Below the pieces are notes generated by a model. That model was given only the letters and a program-made list of their open reading frames with translations, was not told the origin of the DNA and ran no database searches. This document shows, piece after piece, positions 55,477-63,757 of a stretch of DNA of 64,000 nucleotides. Source of the stretch: Acidiphilium sp. (GTDB lineage: Bacteria > Pseudomonadota > Alphaproteobacteria > Acetobacterales > Acetobacteraceae); NCBI GenBank assembly GCA_028688905.1, contig JAQTXH010000001.1:420156-484155 (forward strand), given 5' to 3'. The translations under genes were made by a program, and so were the position numbers. Position 1 is the first letter of the stretch, and each line of letters starts with the position of its first letter.

Positions 55477-56304
55477 ATGCCGGAACTCCCCGAGGTTGAA
55501 ACAATCATGCGTGGACTGGTGACCACGCTGGTGGGCCGCCGCATCGCGCGCGCCAGCCTGGCGCGTACCGATCTGCGCTGGGCGGTGCCGGACGGCTTCG
55601 TCCAAGCCATCGTCGGCGCGCGGGTTGAAGGATTTCGCCGGCGCGGCAAGTACATGTTCATGCAACTCGATCGCCGCGTCTCGGTGCTGATCCACCTCGG
55701 CATGTCGGGCCGGATGACGATCGACCGTGAACCGCTACCCCACCAGCACCTGACAATCACAACCGATGAGGGCTGCACCATCGGATTTGTCGATCCCCGC
55801 CGGTTCGGCGCGCTCGATCTGGTGGCGACGGAAGCCGAGGACAGCCATCGATTGATCGCGGATCTCGGTCCCGAACCGCTGGAGCTATCGTTCAATGTCG
55901 CGACGCTGACGCGGTCGCTTGCCGGAAAAGCAACGCCGATCAAGGCAGCCTTGCTCGATCAGTCGGTCGTCGCCGGCCTCGGCAACATCTATGTGAGCGA
56001 AGCGCTGTTCCGGGCCGCAATCGACCCGCACCGCCTCGCGGGCAGCCTGGGCAGGGCGGAACTCAAATGTCTGCTGCCCGCGATCAAAACAACCTTGACC
56101 GAAGCCATTGCCGCCGGCGGCTCGTCGTTACGCGATTACGTACAGCCTTCAGGTGAACTGGGCTATTTTCAGCACGAATGGAAAGCCTATGGCCGCGCCG
56201 GGCAACCTTGCGAGCGCTGCCCCGGACCGCCGGCCTGCGCCGGCATCGTGCGCGCCGTTCAGGCCGGACGGGCGACGTTCTGGTGTCAGCGGACGCAAAA
56301 ATAG
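55477..56304 (+). CDS. mutM: Formamidopyrimidine-DNA glycosylase
   Basis: Bifunctional glycosylase/AP lyase removing 8-oxoguanine; 275 residues. Catalytic MPELPEVE N-terminus (P1, E2 after Met removal), FRRRGKYMFM Lys, and the H2TH region LDQSVVAGLGNIYVSEALF. The zinc finger is atypical: cysteines at 245, 248, 254 and 270, and CQRTQ in place of the usual C-x2-CQ, so the last ligand is Thr273 and C254 may substitute. Start MPELPE is fixed by the proline nucleophile. Confidence 0.95.
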   Translation: MPELPEVETIMRGLVTTLVGRRIARASLARTDLRWAVPDGFVQAIVGARVEGFRRRGKYMFMQLDRRVSVLIHLGMSGRMTIDREPLPHQHLTITTDEGCTIGFVDPRRFGALDLVATEAEDSHRLIADLGPEPLELSFNVATLTRSLAGKATPIKAALLDQSVVAGLGNIYVSEALFRAAIDPHRLAGSLGRAELKCLLPAIKTTLTEAIAAGGSSLRDYVQPSGELGYFQHEWKAYGRAGQPCERCPGPPACAGIVRAVQAGRATFWCQRTQK

Positions 56305-56306
56305 GG

Positions 56307-56921
56307 TCAAAACTTGGCTGCCGCGATAAATTCACGGATCAGCGCCGCCGATTTTTGGCCCGGTGTATCCTCGACGCCGGACGAAACATCGACAGCCCCG
56401 GCCCCGCTCGCGGCAATCGCACGAGCGACATTATCCGGCGTCAGCCCGCCCGCCAGCAGCCAGGGCGCGGGTGCGCGCCAGGATTTGGTGATCGACCAGT
56501 CCAGCGCCGTCGCGTTGCCACCGGGCCGGGCGGCATCGGGTGGTGGTCTGGACTCGATGATGAACCCATCCAACCCTTCGTCGCCCGTTGGCAAATCCGC
56601 CGCAATGGCAACACCCACCGCGCGCCAGACCGGCAGCCCGAACCGCGCGCGTAGCGCCCGGCAGGTGTTGGCGGGGGCGTAAAGTTGCAGAATATCGAGC
56701 TTCACCTCGTCGGTCACGGCGGCGATCGTCGCCTCATCGGGGTCGACGAACAGACCCACCCGCGTAACCACCCCCTCCGCACCGATCGCATGCGCCTGTG
56801 CTGCGGTCACGTACCGCGGCGAGGGTGGAAAAAACACGAAACCCACCCAATCCGCCCCGGCACCGACCGCGGCGCGATAGGCATCGACTGTGTTGATCCC
56901 GCAAATCTTCACCAATGCCAT
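56307..56921 (-). CDS. trpF: Phosphoribosylanthranilate isomerase
   Basis: TIM-barrel isomerase of tryptophan synthesis, 204 residues starting MALVKICGI, the family N-terminus with the catalytic Cys. GADWVGFVFFPPSPRYV and LAGGLTPDNVARAI are conserved, as is the C-terminal GAVDVSSGVE. Follows pyrF by 13 bp; its 3' end meets convergent mutM with 2 bp between. Confidence 0.96.
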   Translation of the reverse strand: MALVKICGINTVDAYRAAVGAGADWVGFVFFPPSPRYVTAAQAHAIGAEGVVTRVGLFVDPDEATIAAVTDEVKLDILQLYAPANTCRALRARFGLPVWRAVGVAIAADLPTGDEGLDGFIIESRPPPDAARPGGNATALDWSITKSWRAPAPWLLAGGLTPDNVARAIAASGAGAVDVSSGVEDTPGQKSAALIREFIAAAKF

Positions 56922-56934
56922 CAAATGCGCGCCA

Positions 56935-57639
56935 TCAGGCGATCGAGGCTGCAATCGCGGCAGCCGCCGCTGCTGGATCGGTCGCCGTGGTGATCGGCCG
57001 ACCCACGACGATATAGGTTGCCCCCGCCGCCACCGCCGCTTGCGGCGTTGCCACCCGCGACTGGTCGCCCCGATCCGCCCCGTGTGGCCGGATGCCGGGA
57101 ACCACCAGGATCGGTCCCCCGCCAAACGCGTCGCGCAGGACCGAAATTTCGTCGGCGCTGCACACCAATCCATCGGCACCGGCATCAAGGGCCAGACGGC
57201 CGAGGCGCAGCACCTGCTGGCGCGGCCCACCGGCGACCCCGGTTTGCGAAAGGGCCGCGGCGGCAAGACTGGTCAATACCGTAACGGCGAGCAGACGCGG
57301 CCGGGCGTCACCGGCGTGCTCCGTCGCCCCGCGTGCCGCCGCGATCATCGCAGCGCCCCCGCTGGCGTGAATGGTGAGCATCGCCGGACGAAACGGCAGC
57401 AGCGCGCGAACGGCACCAGCCACGGTGTTCGGAATATCGTGTAGCTTGAGGTCGAGAAACACCGGATAGGGTATCGCCGTGTCGAGCGCCGCCGGCCCGA
57501 GCGCGCAAAACGCCTCAAGCCCCAGTTTCACCAAACCGCAATGCGGCCCGACAGCGGCGGCAAGTTCCCGGGCACGGCGGGGATCTGCGGTATCGATCGC
57601 GGCGATCAAGCGCTGGGCCGGAAGAGCGAGGGCGTTCAC
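56935..57639 (-). CDS. pyrF: Orotidine 5'-phosphate decarboxylase
   Basis: Final enzyme of UMP synthesis, 234 residues. The catalytic D-x-K-x2-D array is VFLDLKLHDIPNTV; phosphate-binding VVPGIRP and YIVVGRPIT are present. Overlaps lapA by 4 bp and precedes trpF, so pyrimidine and tryptophan genes share this transcript. Confidence 0.96.
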   Translation of the reverse strand: MNALALPAQRLIAAIDTADPRRARELAAAVGPHCGLVKLGLEAFCALGPAALDTAIPYPVFLDLKLHDIPNTVAGAVRALLPFRPAMLTIHASGGAAMIAAARGATEHAGDARPRLLAVTVLTSLAAAALSQTGVAGGPRQQVLRLGRLALDAGADGLVCSADEISVLRDAFGGGPILVVPGIRPHGADRGDQSRVATPQAAVAAGATYIVVGRPITTATDPAAAAAAIAASIA

Positions 57640-57950
57640 CGTGCAGGCGGCACGTTCGGCGGCCCAATCGTTACCGGCGGCAGCGTGGGCGGCAGCGTGG
57701 ACGGCGGTGGTTGCGCCGCCCGCATTGCCGCCATCTGTTTTTCAGCCAGCCGCGCCCGCCGATGCGCCCTTATCCGGAACGGCACATGGAGTAGCAAGCC
57801 GGCCAGCAACCCAAGCGCAAAGGTAATGAGCACGATCGCGCCGAGTGCCGCCGACCCCAGCGGCCCGAACGGCCAGAACGCGACCAGCGTGGCTTCGCGG
57901 TTCGACAGCAGGAACACCACGAGCACCAGCAGCAGGAGGGCACCCGACAA
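57636..57950 (-). CDS. lapA: LapA-domain small membrane protein
   Basis: 104 residues with two N-terminal TM helices (LVLVVFLLSNREATLVAF and ALGAIVLITFALGLLAGLLL) and a Pro-rich cytosolic tail; the LapA family partners with LapB in LPS quality control in enterics. The start is uncertain: TTG 57950 is the only standard codon in frame and lacks a ribosome site, and family members usually extend a few residues further. ihfB-lapA order is common in alphaproteobacteria. Confidence 0.8.
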   Translation of the reverse strand: MSGALLLLVLVVFLLSNREATLVAFWPFGPLGSAALGAIVLITFALGLLAGLLLHVPFRIRAHRRARLAEKQMAAMRAAQPPPSTLPPTLPPVTIGPPNVPPAR

Positions 57951-57964
57951 AAAGCGGACGAATT

Positions 57965-58309
57965 TCAGCGCTTTGATCCCTTTTGCTTCGGCGTATCCTC
58001 CGCACCTGCCATGACACCGTTCAATGCTGTGCCCGCGTTGATCATCTCGCGCAATTCACGCCCCGCGCGGAAAAAGGGCACTGTCTTTTCGGTGACATCG
58101 ACGGTCTCTCCGGTGCGCGGGTTGCGCCCGGCGCGGGCCTGCCGCCGCTTCACCGAAAATGCGCCGAAGCCGCGCAATTCCACCCGGTCGCCTCGCGCCA
58201 AAGTCGCCGTCATTTCATCGAACAGGGCGGTGACAATGCGTTCGACGTCCGCCAGTGTCAGATGTGGATGGGCTTCCGCCAAGGCGGCGATCAGCTCGGA
58301 TCTCGTCAT
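57965..58309 (-). CDS. ihfB: Integration host factor subunit beta
   Basis: DNA-bending histone-like protein, 114 residues. [17 protein letters not shown] start, [20 protein letters not shown] arm and [15 protein letters not shown] tip with the intercalating Pro. The C-terminal ~25 residues are a basic extension. A GGAGGCGG site precedes ATG 58309; an earlier in-frame start is unlikely. Confidence 0.95.
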   Translation of the reverse strand: MTRSELIAALAEAHPHLTLADVERIVTALFDEMTATLARGDRVELRGFGAFSVKRRQARAGRNPRTGETVDVTEKTVPFFRAGRELREMINAGTALNGVMAGAEDTPKQKGSKR

Positions 58310-58404
58310 AGTTCCGCCTCCCGTTTCTGTGACGGTGCCAGAGAGCAACGCCCCGGTCAACCGGATTTCGATTAGATTGTTGAAATCAGGCGTATTTTAC
58401 CAGG

Positions 58405-59043
58405 TCAGGTCAAATGCAGCGCGGTTTGCAAGCCTTCAAGGATGAATTGCGTGGCAAGGGCGGCCACCAGAATCCCCAGCACCCGTCCTACCACGCTGGC
58501 CCCGGTGGTGCCCATCAGCCGCGCCAGGGTGCGGGCGGCGAGCATGGCGATCAAGGTCGCCGCGATCAACGCGGCCAACGCCAGGGTGATTGCGATCAAT
58601 GCGTCCGGATGCCCAGCCGCCTTCGCGTGCAGCAGGACCATTGTCGTCATGCCGCCCGGCCCGGCGATCAGCGGAATCGCCAGCGGAAACACACTGATAT
58701 CCTCGGTCGTATTTCTGGCGGCGGCCTTTTCCTCATCACTGGCGCGCAATTCACCCTTCGCCGTCACCATGTCTTTGGCGGAGAGAAACAGTAGCGCCCC
58801 TCCTGCGATTTGAAGGGCGGGTATGCCGATCCCGAGCAAGCGCAGCAACCCTTCGCCGGCGAGACCGAATACCAGCAACACCAGAAAACTGATGATCGAC
58901 GCCCGCTGCGCAATGACGCGCCGCTTTACCGCGTCGTCATGTGTGGTCAGGGCGGCAAAAATGATGGCGGTGCCGATCGGGTCGATGATCACGAACAGCG
59001 CGACCACCGCATACAGGAAATCCCCGGTAAACTGGGTCAGCAT
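58405..59043 (-). CDS. MarC-family integral membrane protein
   Basis: 212 residues with six predicted TM helices; FVIIDPIGTAIIFAALT and FPLAIPLIAGPGGMTTMVLL are MarC/UPF0056 signatures. The family's function is unresolved despite its multiple-antibiotic-resistance name. Overlaps the end of mobA by 7 bp on the same strand. Confidence 0.9.
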   Translation of the reverse strand: MLTQFTGDFLYAVVALFVIIDPIGTAIIFAALTTHDDAVKRRVIAQRASIISFLVLLVFGLAGEGLLRLLGIGIPALQIAGGALLFLSAKDMVTAKGELRASDEEKAAARNTTEDISVFPLAIPLIAGPGGMTTMVLLHAKAAGHPDALIAITLALAALIAATLIAMLAARTLARLMGTTGASVVGRVLGILVAALATQFILEGLQTALHLT

Positions 59044-59612
59044 TCCCGGGCCTCCGCCACGGTTCGATCGGTCGGCGTGTTGATATTCAGAAACGGGTCC
59101 AATTCGGCGTCGAATCCGACCACGCGCAGGCCGATGGCCCGGGCGAAATCCGACACCCGATACGGCCCGGCACCGGCCAGAAATTCATCCAGCGCTCCAA
59201 TCGCGGTCACCGGCCAGAGCGCCACCAGATGATGCACCCGGCCCTGATGTGCGGCCACCGACGGGGCAGGGGCCAGACACGCAACCAGATCGCGCGGCAC
59301 AAACGGAGTATCGACCGGTACGGTCAACAGCGCCACCCCACCGCGCGTTTGCGCCCAGATTAGCCCAGCCAGCACCCCCGCCAACGGCCCCTTGCCCCAA
59401 TGCATGCCATCACCAACCACCGGCACCCCGAACGCCGCAAACCGCGCCCCATCGCCCGCCGCACTGATCGCAAAACCGTCCGTCTGCCCGCCCAACCGAT
59501 CAATCACATGTGTAATCATCGGCCGGTCATGCAGGCGCAAAAATGCCTTGTCCACGCCGCCCAGCCGACGCCCCTGGCCCCCGGCCAGGATCAGACCATA
59601 AATCCCCGTCAT
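59037..59612 (-). CDS. mobA: Molybdenum cofactor guanylyltransferase
   Basis: Transfers GMP to molybdopterin, 191 residues. N-terminal nucleotide-binding LILAGGQGRRLGGVDKAFL with the GGxSxRxGxDK pattern, then LLTVPVDTPFVPRDL and a C-terminal FLNINTPTD segment. Implies a molybdoenzyme of the bis-MGD type in the genome. Confidence 0.94.
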   Translation of the reverse strand: MTGIYGLILAGGQGRRLGGVDKAFLRLHDRPMITHVIDRLGGQTDGFAISAAGDGARFAAFGVPVVGDGMHWGKGPLAGVLAGLIWAQTRGGVALLTVPVDTPFVPRDLVACLAPAPSVAAHQGRVHHLVALWPVTAIGALDEFLAGAGPYRVSDFARAIGLRVVGFDAELDPFLNINTPTDRTVAEAREC

Positions 59613-59730
59613 GCGGGTTGAGTTTGGGACGTGAGGGGAGGATCAAGGACGGGAAGGCGAGGGGCAGTGCCCTTTGGCCCATTCCCTCCCTGAGGCTCAA
59701 GCCCAAATCCAACCGACACGGGGAGGGGAA

Positions 59731-59807
59731 TGGGGCGAACGATGGGTTTCGAACCCACGACATCCAGGACCACAACCTGGCGCTCTACCAACTGAGCTAC
59801 GTCCGCC
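59731..59807 (-). tRNA. tRNA-His (GTG)
   Basis: 77 nt including the extra 5' G(-1) opposite C73 that marks tRNA-His. Acceptor GCGGACG/CGTTCGC (one G-T pair), anticodon stem CCAGG/CCTGG with loop TTGTGGT, T arm GTGGG-TTCGAAA-CCCAT. CCA is encoded (59733-59731). Confidence 0.97.
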
Positions 59808-59851
59808 ACCGCGCGCGGTTTAGGCCGACAACCGCGGGTTCGTCAATTCGG

Positions 59852-60895
59852 TCATGCGGCTTTCTGTTCCATCAGGCCGCGGGCGATCACGGTTTCGGCG
59901 ATCTGCACCGCGTTCAGCGCGGCACCTTTGCGCAGATTATCGGCAACGCACCAGAACGCGAGGCCGTGCGGTACGGTGGGATCGGCCCGCAGGCGTGAGA
60001 CATACACAGCATCCTCGCCCTGGGATTCGAACGGCGTGATATAGCCGCCGTCTTCGCGTTCATCGAACAAAATGACGCCCGGTGCCGACCGCAAGGCCGA
60101 CCGTGCCTTGTCGAGCGGGGCGGGGTTGGCAAATTCGACGTGAACGGCTTCGGCGTGGCCAATGAACACCGGCACCCGCACGCAGGTGGCGATCACCGCG
60201 ATATCGGGGTCGAGAATTTTACGGGTCTCGACCGCCATTTTCCATTCTTCCTTGGTCGCACCGTCGGCCATGAAGATGTCGATATGCGGGATCACGTTGA
60301 AGGCAATCGGCTTGGTGAAAACCTCGGGTTTGCCGTAGTCGTTGACATAGGTGGCCTTGGTCGCGCGCTCCAACTCGTCCATGCCTTCCTTGCCGGCACC
60401 GGACACCGCCTGATAGGTTGAAACCACCACGCGTTTGACCGTGAAGCGGTCATGCAGTGGCTTCAATGCGACCACCATCTGAATGGTCGAGCAGTTTGGG
60501 TTGGCGATGATCCGCCGCCAGTCCTTGCGGGTGGCGAATTTATCCAGTGCCTGCGGGTTCACTTCCGGCACCACCAGCGGTACGTCAGGGTCCATCCGGA
60601 ACTGGCTGGTATTGTCGATCACGATACAGCCCGCCGCCGCCGCGCGCGGCGCGTGGATTGCCGAAACCGCGGCACCCGGCGAAAACAACCCGAAATCGAC
60701 CCCCCGGAAATCGAAGGTTTCGAGGTTGCGCACGGTGAGCACCTGATCCTCGCCAAAGCTCACCTGCTGCCCGGCCGAGCGCGGTGAGGCGAGGGCGATC
60801 ACTTCGGAAATCGGGAACTTGCGCTCCGCCAATGTCTTCAAAATTTCGCGCCCCACCGCACCGGTGGCACCGACAACCGCAACCCTGAACGCCAT
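59852..60895 (-). CDS. asd: Aspartate-semialdehyde dehydrogenase
   Basis: Makes aspartate semialdehyde for Lys/DAP, Met and Thr synthesis; 347 residues. VAVVGATGAVGREIL nucleotide site, catalytic C135 in IANPNCSTIQMVV, and CVRVPVFIGHAEAVHVEF with the His/Arg pair. Start MAFRVAVV at 60895 after GAGGATG; the reading frame upstream overlaps the next gene and is not coding. Confidence 0.97.
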   Translation of the reverse strand: MAFRVAVVGATGAVGREILKTLAERKFPISEVIALASPRSAGQQVSFGEDQVLTVRNLETFDFRGVDFGLFSPGAAVSAIHAPRAAAAGCIVIDNTSQFRMDPDVPLVVPEVNPQALDKFATRKDWRRIIANPNCSTIQMVVALKPLHDRFTVKRVVVSTYQAVSGAGKEGMDELERATKATYVNDYGKPEVFTKPIAFNVIPHIDIFMADGATKEEWKMAVETRKILDPDIAVIATCVRVPVFIGHAEAVHVEFANPAPLDKARSALRSAPGVILFDEREDGGYITPFESQGEDAVYVSRLRADPTVPHGLAFWCVADNLRKGAALNAVQIAETVIARGLMEQKAA

Positions 60896-60993
60896 GGCAA
60901 CATCCTCAACCAAAACCTGCGTCTCAGGTAGCTTTCTCGGTCGTCCTGCGCAAGCAGATTGCATGCATGGGCGGATCGCGGCGGATGATCCGG

Positions 60994-61500
60994 TCACCCC
61001 AGCCGGAATGGCAGCCCCCCGATCCGACCGATACCGTGCGACAGAACCGACCATCCGGCCAGACATATCAGGGTAACGACAATGACCGGTTCCATTGCCG
61101 AACCGGTACGGCACAGCGGCAGTCCCCAGGTTTTTTGCAGCGGCCATGCCAGACGCAACCCGCGCGGCGTCAGCATGTCGGCCGCCAGATGGGACAAATA
61201 GCCCACGGCCAGGGCGGAGATTGCACCGCGTTGCTGCCCCGCCCATTGCAGCAACAGCACCAGCCCGATTACCGCGATCGCCGAATGGGTGATGCCGCGA
61301 TGCCCGAGCGTGGCGGCGATGAATGTCGAAACTGGCCGCGCCCGCCGCCCGATCCAGGATTTCGGATGATCGATATCCGGCAGCAACGAACCGGCAATCG
61401 CGAGGGCCAGATACACCGGATCGCCCGGCGGGAGATGCAGCAACCGTGCCACGGCAACCCACGTCGCAATGCCGACAACGACGTGGGATTTGGCCATCAT
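60994..61500 (-). CDS. YdjM/DUF457-type membrane metal-dependent hydrolase-like protein
   Basis: 168 residues. AIAGSLLPDIDHPKSWIG and LGHRGITHSAIAV carry the conserved Asp-x-Asp-His and His-Arg-x3-His residues of the LexA-regulated YdjM/DUF457 family; YLSHLAADMLTPRGL adds the third His-Asp set. Several hydrophobic helices. Activity unproven in the family. No LexA-like box was recognised upstream. Confidence 0.85.
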   Translation of the reverse strand: MMAKSHVVVGIATWVAVARLLHLPPGDPVYLALAIAGSLLPDIDHPKSWIGRRARPVSTFIAATLGHRGITHSAIAVIGLVLLLQWAGQQRGAISALAVGYLSHLAADMLTPRGLRLAWPLQKTWGLPLCRTGSAMEPVIVVTLICLAGWSVLSHGIGRIGGLPFRLG

Positions 61501-61666
61501 GCGGCGGACCTACACGTGCGGCGTCATTCGGGCAATACGAAGACTTTCATGCCGACGCCGACGTTATGGCGGGCGTTATGGGTTTGATCAAACTTTCCGG
61601 TGAACCCGCTTGAACGTCCGTAGGAGGAACGTGGATCCTGCCTCACTCGTTTTTATGGTCTGCTTT

Positions 61667-61915
61667 TTATGGTCTGCGATAGAGTCCCGCGCCAATCAAA
61701 ACGACACCAAGTAACACCGCGACGCCGCTGACCGGGGTCGGGATCGTATGGAAGGTGTTTTCTTGGGTTTGAAGTTTAAGATCACCGACTTTAGCGACAT
61801 CTCTGGTGTTCTGGGTCGTGAAGTGCGGGATAGCCAAGGCGGTTACGCCGAGAATTATCAGCAACGCACCAAAGATCATCAAAAAATTTTTCGATAGTCC
61901 CAACTTTATCTCCAT
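61667..61915 (-). CDS. DUF3185-like small membrane protein
   Basis: 82 residues with TM helices at about 10-28 and 62-78, the latter ending IGAGLYRRP. The layout resembles DUF3185-type proteins; the assignment is from memory of the pattern and is tentative. The central loop is polar with several Thr and Gln. Codon use is less GC-biased than the neighbours. No clear ribosome site before ATG 61915. Confidence 0.6.
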   Translation of the reverse strand: MEIKLGLSKNFLMIFGALLIILGVTALAIPHFTTQNTRDVAKVGDLKLQTQENTFHTIPTPVSGVAVLLGVVLIGAGLYRRP

Positions 61916-62065
61916 TATTCAGGTGATTTCATGTTACAATTAATTGGTATTCGAGAACCTTGGCACGAGAGTCCTGCGGCACCGCGCGCCGTTCGCCCCT
62001 GATCAACCTCCCATCGAACAGGAACATCGTGGAAGTGGTGTCGTGCCGAGGCACTCGCAAGCTCT

Positions 62066-62091
62066 GCCGTATCCATGAGCCGTATCCATGA
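62066..62091. repeat. 13-bp tandem duplication
   Basis: GCCGTATCCATGA occurs twice head to tail in the 243-bp gap between the Rieske gene and the DUF3185-like gene. Confidence 0.6.
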
Positions 62092-62155
62092 ACAGACTCC
62101 GTAACCAGATTCCATAGCTTAGAGTCTGTCAGGCACTGACGGCTTCCAGAGCCGT
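62092..62155 (-). terminator. Hairpins downstream of the Rieske gene
   Basis: ACGGCT/AGCCGT (62139-62144, 62150-62155; 5-nt loop) begins 4 bp past the gene end, and ACAGACTC/GAGTCTGT (62092-62099, 62122-62129) lies beyond. No T run, so termination is only suggested. Confidence 0.35.
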
Positions 62156-62158
62156 TGC

Positions 62159-63757
62159 TCATGTTCCCGCGCGTGATCGACCGACCAATTCGAGGGTTTG
62201 ACGCGCTGCCCGCAATGTATGGCGGGGCCTGATCGGGGTGGTGACGAACCGATGCAGTGCCGCGATCAGCAACGGAGCCTGCGCGTGCAGCGTAGCGGCG
62301 AGCGCCTCGGTCGCACCCAGGGTTTTGAGCAGATGGGCCGATATAATGAAACGATCGCGCCCGTGATCAAACATCTGATGTCGGCATTGCCGCAGGAAGG
62401 CTTCTGGATCGGGCTGGAAATGCTCTGATATGTCGGCTTCCGCCGTGACGAAGCCTGCATTGCGCCCGAGGAAGCAGCCGATCTGCAACAACACGGCCGG
62501 CCATAGATCGGGCGTGCATCTCGCCACCCGCCATCCGGCTTCGGCAAAGGTGATCGCGTGGGTCAAATCGAGCCAGTTGACCGATTGGGCCGGCGGGACG
62601 TCGACGCGATCGAACATCGCGGTATCGGCATGAAGCAGCATCCAGGCCGCCTGCTCGACCAGAACGGCAAAGATAGGCTCGGGCGCAAAATGTGCTGCCC
62701 AGGTGCCGATGACCGGCAGCACATGACGCACTCGTTTGCCGCGAAGCGCCGCCGTGCCGAGCGGTACCGGCGTCCTAGCCGCATCCGCCCACGCCGCGAG
62801 AGTCGGCCGATAGATCGCGAATTCGGGGAGCAGATCCTCTCGTGTCGCATAGACCAGGCTACGGATCAGCATCGCCAGCAAGGGTTCGGCACAAGCATCG
62901 TCCAGGCGTTCGATCAGATCAACGGTTTTCACCGTATAGATCAGTGCGTGTCCGAAATCGGCGTAATGATCGAGCGCGGCGCGGGCGAGGTCCGTGCGAA
63001 GCTGCGCGAGCGGAACATGTGCTTCCAAACCGGCTCGGATCAGCGCTAACGCGGTGGCTTCGTCGGTCGCTTCGACGGCGTTGCGAAACGCCGTGGGGTC
63101 CCAGGCTGTCGGGGCCGTGGCGAATGAAAGCGCGGCGAAAGGCAGCGGTGGGCGGCCGAAGGCGTCATCGGCGATATGCCCAAGGACTTCGCCAAGGGCG
63201 ACCAGTTTTTCGTCCTCGGTGGTTTCCGGGCAAGCACTCACCGCGAGCCAGTCGGGTATCGCGGCGATGGCGTGCGACGTGCCGAACTCCAGTCGCTCCC
63301 CAGCCCAGGCGACCGCGTGCCGGATCAGGTCGGCGGCATCGCCGCCGGCGCTCAGATAGCGCGCGGCTTCACGTAAGATCCGGCCTTGCCGGCGGGTGAC
63401 CAAAGCCACTTCCAGGTCGGCAAGGATCGATCGCAGCCGGGTCGCGGGGTCCGGGGGTGTGCAGTCGATCTCGACGCGCGCGCCGTTCACCCGCACGGGA
63501 TAACGTCGCAACCGGTCCTCGCCGACCAAGGTTTCGCCGGATTCCAAATCGAACACCCAGTGGTGCCAATGGCATGTCAGGCGGCAGCCCTGCACCGTGC
63601 CCTCGGCCAGCGGATAGCCCTGATGCGGACAGCGGTTGTCGACCGCGACGATACAATCCGAAAGGACGACCAGCAGGATCTGTTGGCCGTCAATTTTCGC
63701 GACCACACGCCCCGTCTCATACAGATCCGCGCTCGCGACCGCGTCAATCCAGGCCAT
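62159..63757 (-). CDS. Rieske 2Fe-2S protein with large helical C-terminal domain
   Basis: 532 residues from MAWIDAVAS, chosen because AAGGAG is seven bases upstream; ATG 63763 is two codons earlier. Residues 1-105 are a Rieske ferredoxin-like domain with the C43-x-H45 and C62-x2-H65 ligands (RCPHQGYPL and CHWHHWVFD). The remaining ~420 residues are helical with repeated His-containing segments (DHYADFGHALIY, WLDLTHAITFAEAGW, HLLKTLGATEAL), reminiscent of, but not assignable to, questin-oxidase-like helical proteins. It overlaps the upstream Cys-rich regulator by 14 bp. It could be an oxidase or a redox sensor; function unknown. Confidence 0.8.
   Translation of the reverse strand: MAWIDAVASADLYETGRVVAKIDGQQILLVVLSDCIVAVDNRCPHQGYPLAEGTVQGCRLTCHWHHWVFDLESGETLVGEDRLRRYPVRVNGARVEIDCTPPDPATRLRSILADLEVALVTRRQGRILREAARYLSAGGDAADLIRHAVAWAGERLEFGTSHAIAAIPDWLAVSACPETTEDEKLVALGEVLGHIADDAFGRPPLPFAALSFATAPTAWDPTAFRNAVEATDEATALALIRAGLEAHVPLAQLRTDLARAALDHYADFGHALIYTVKTVDLIERLDDACAEPLLAMLIRSLVYATREDLLPEFAIYRPTLAAWADAARTPVPLGTAALRGKRVRHVLPVIGTWAAHFAPEPIFAVLVEQAAWMLLHADTAMFDRVDVPPAQSVNWLDLTHAITFAEAGWRVARCTPDLWPAVLLQIGCFLGRNAGFVTAEADISEHFQPDPEAFLRQCRHQMFDHGRDRFIISAHLLKTLGATEALAATLHAQAPLLIAALHRFVTTPIRPRHTLRAARQTLELVGRSRAGT

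Noticed and set aside
59652-59682. Third copy of the kdp repeat near tRNA-His
   Set aside because: Only a GCGAGGGGCAG-like fragment resembles the terminal hairpin; the other four hairpins are missing.
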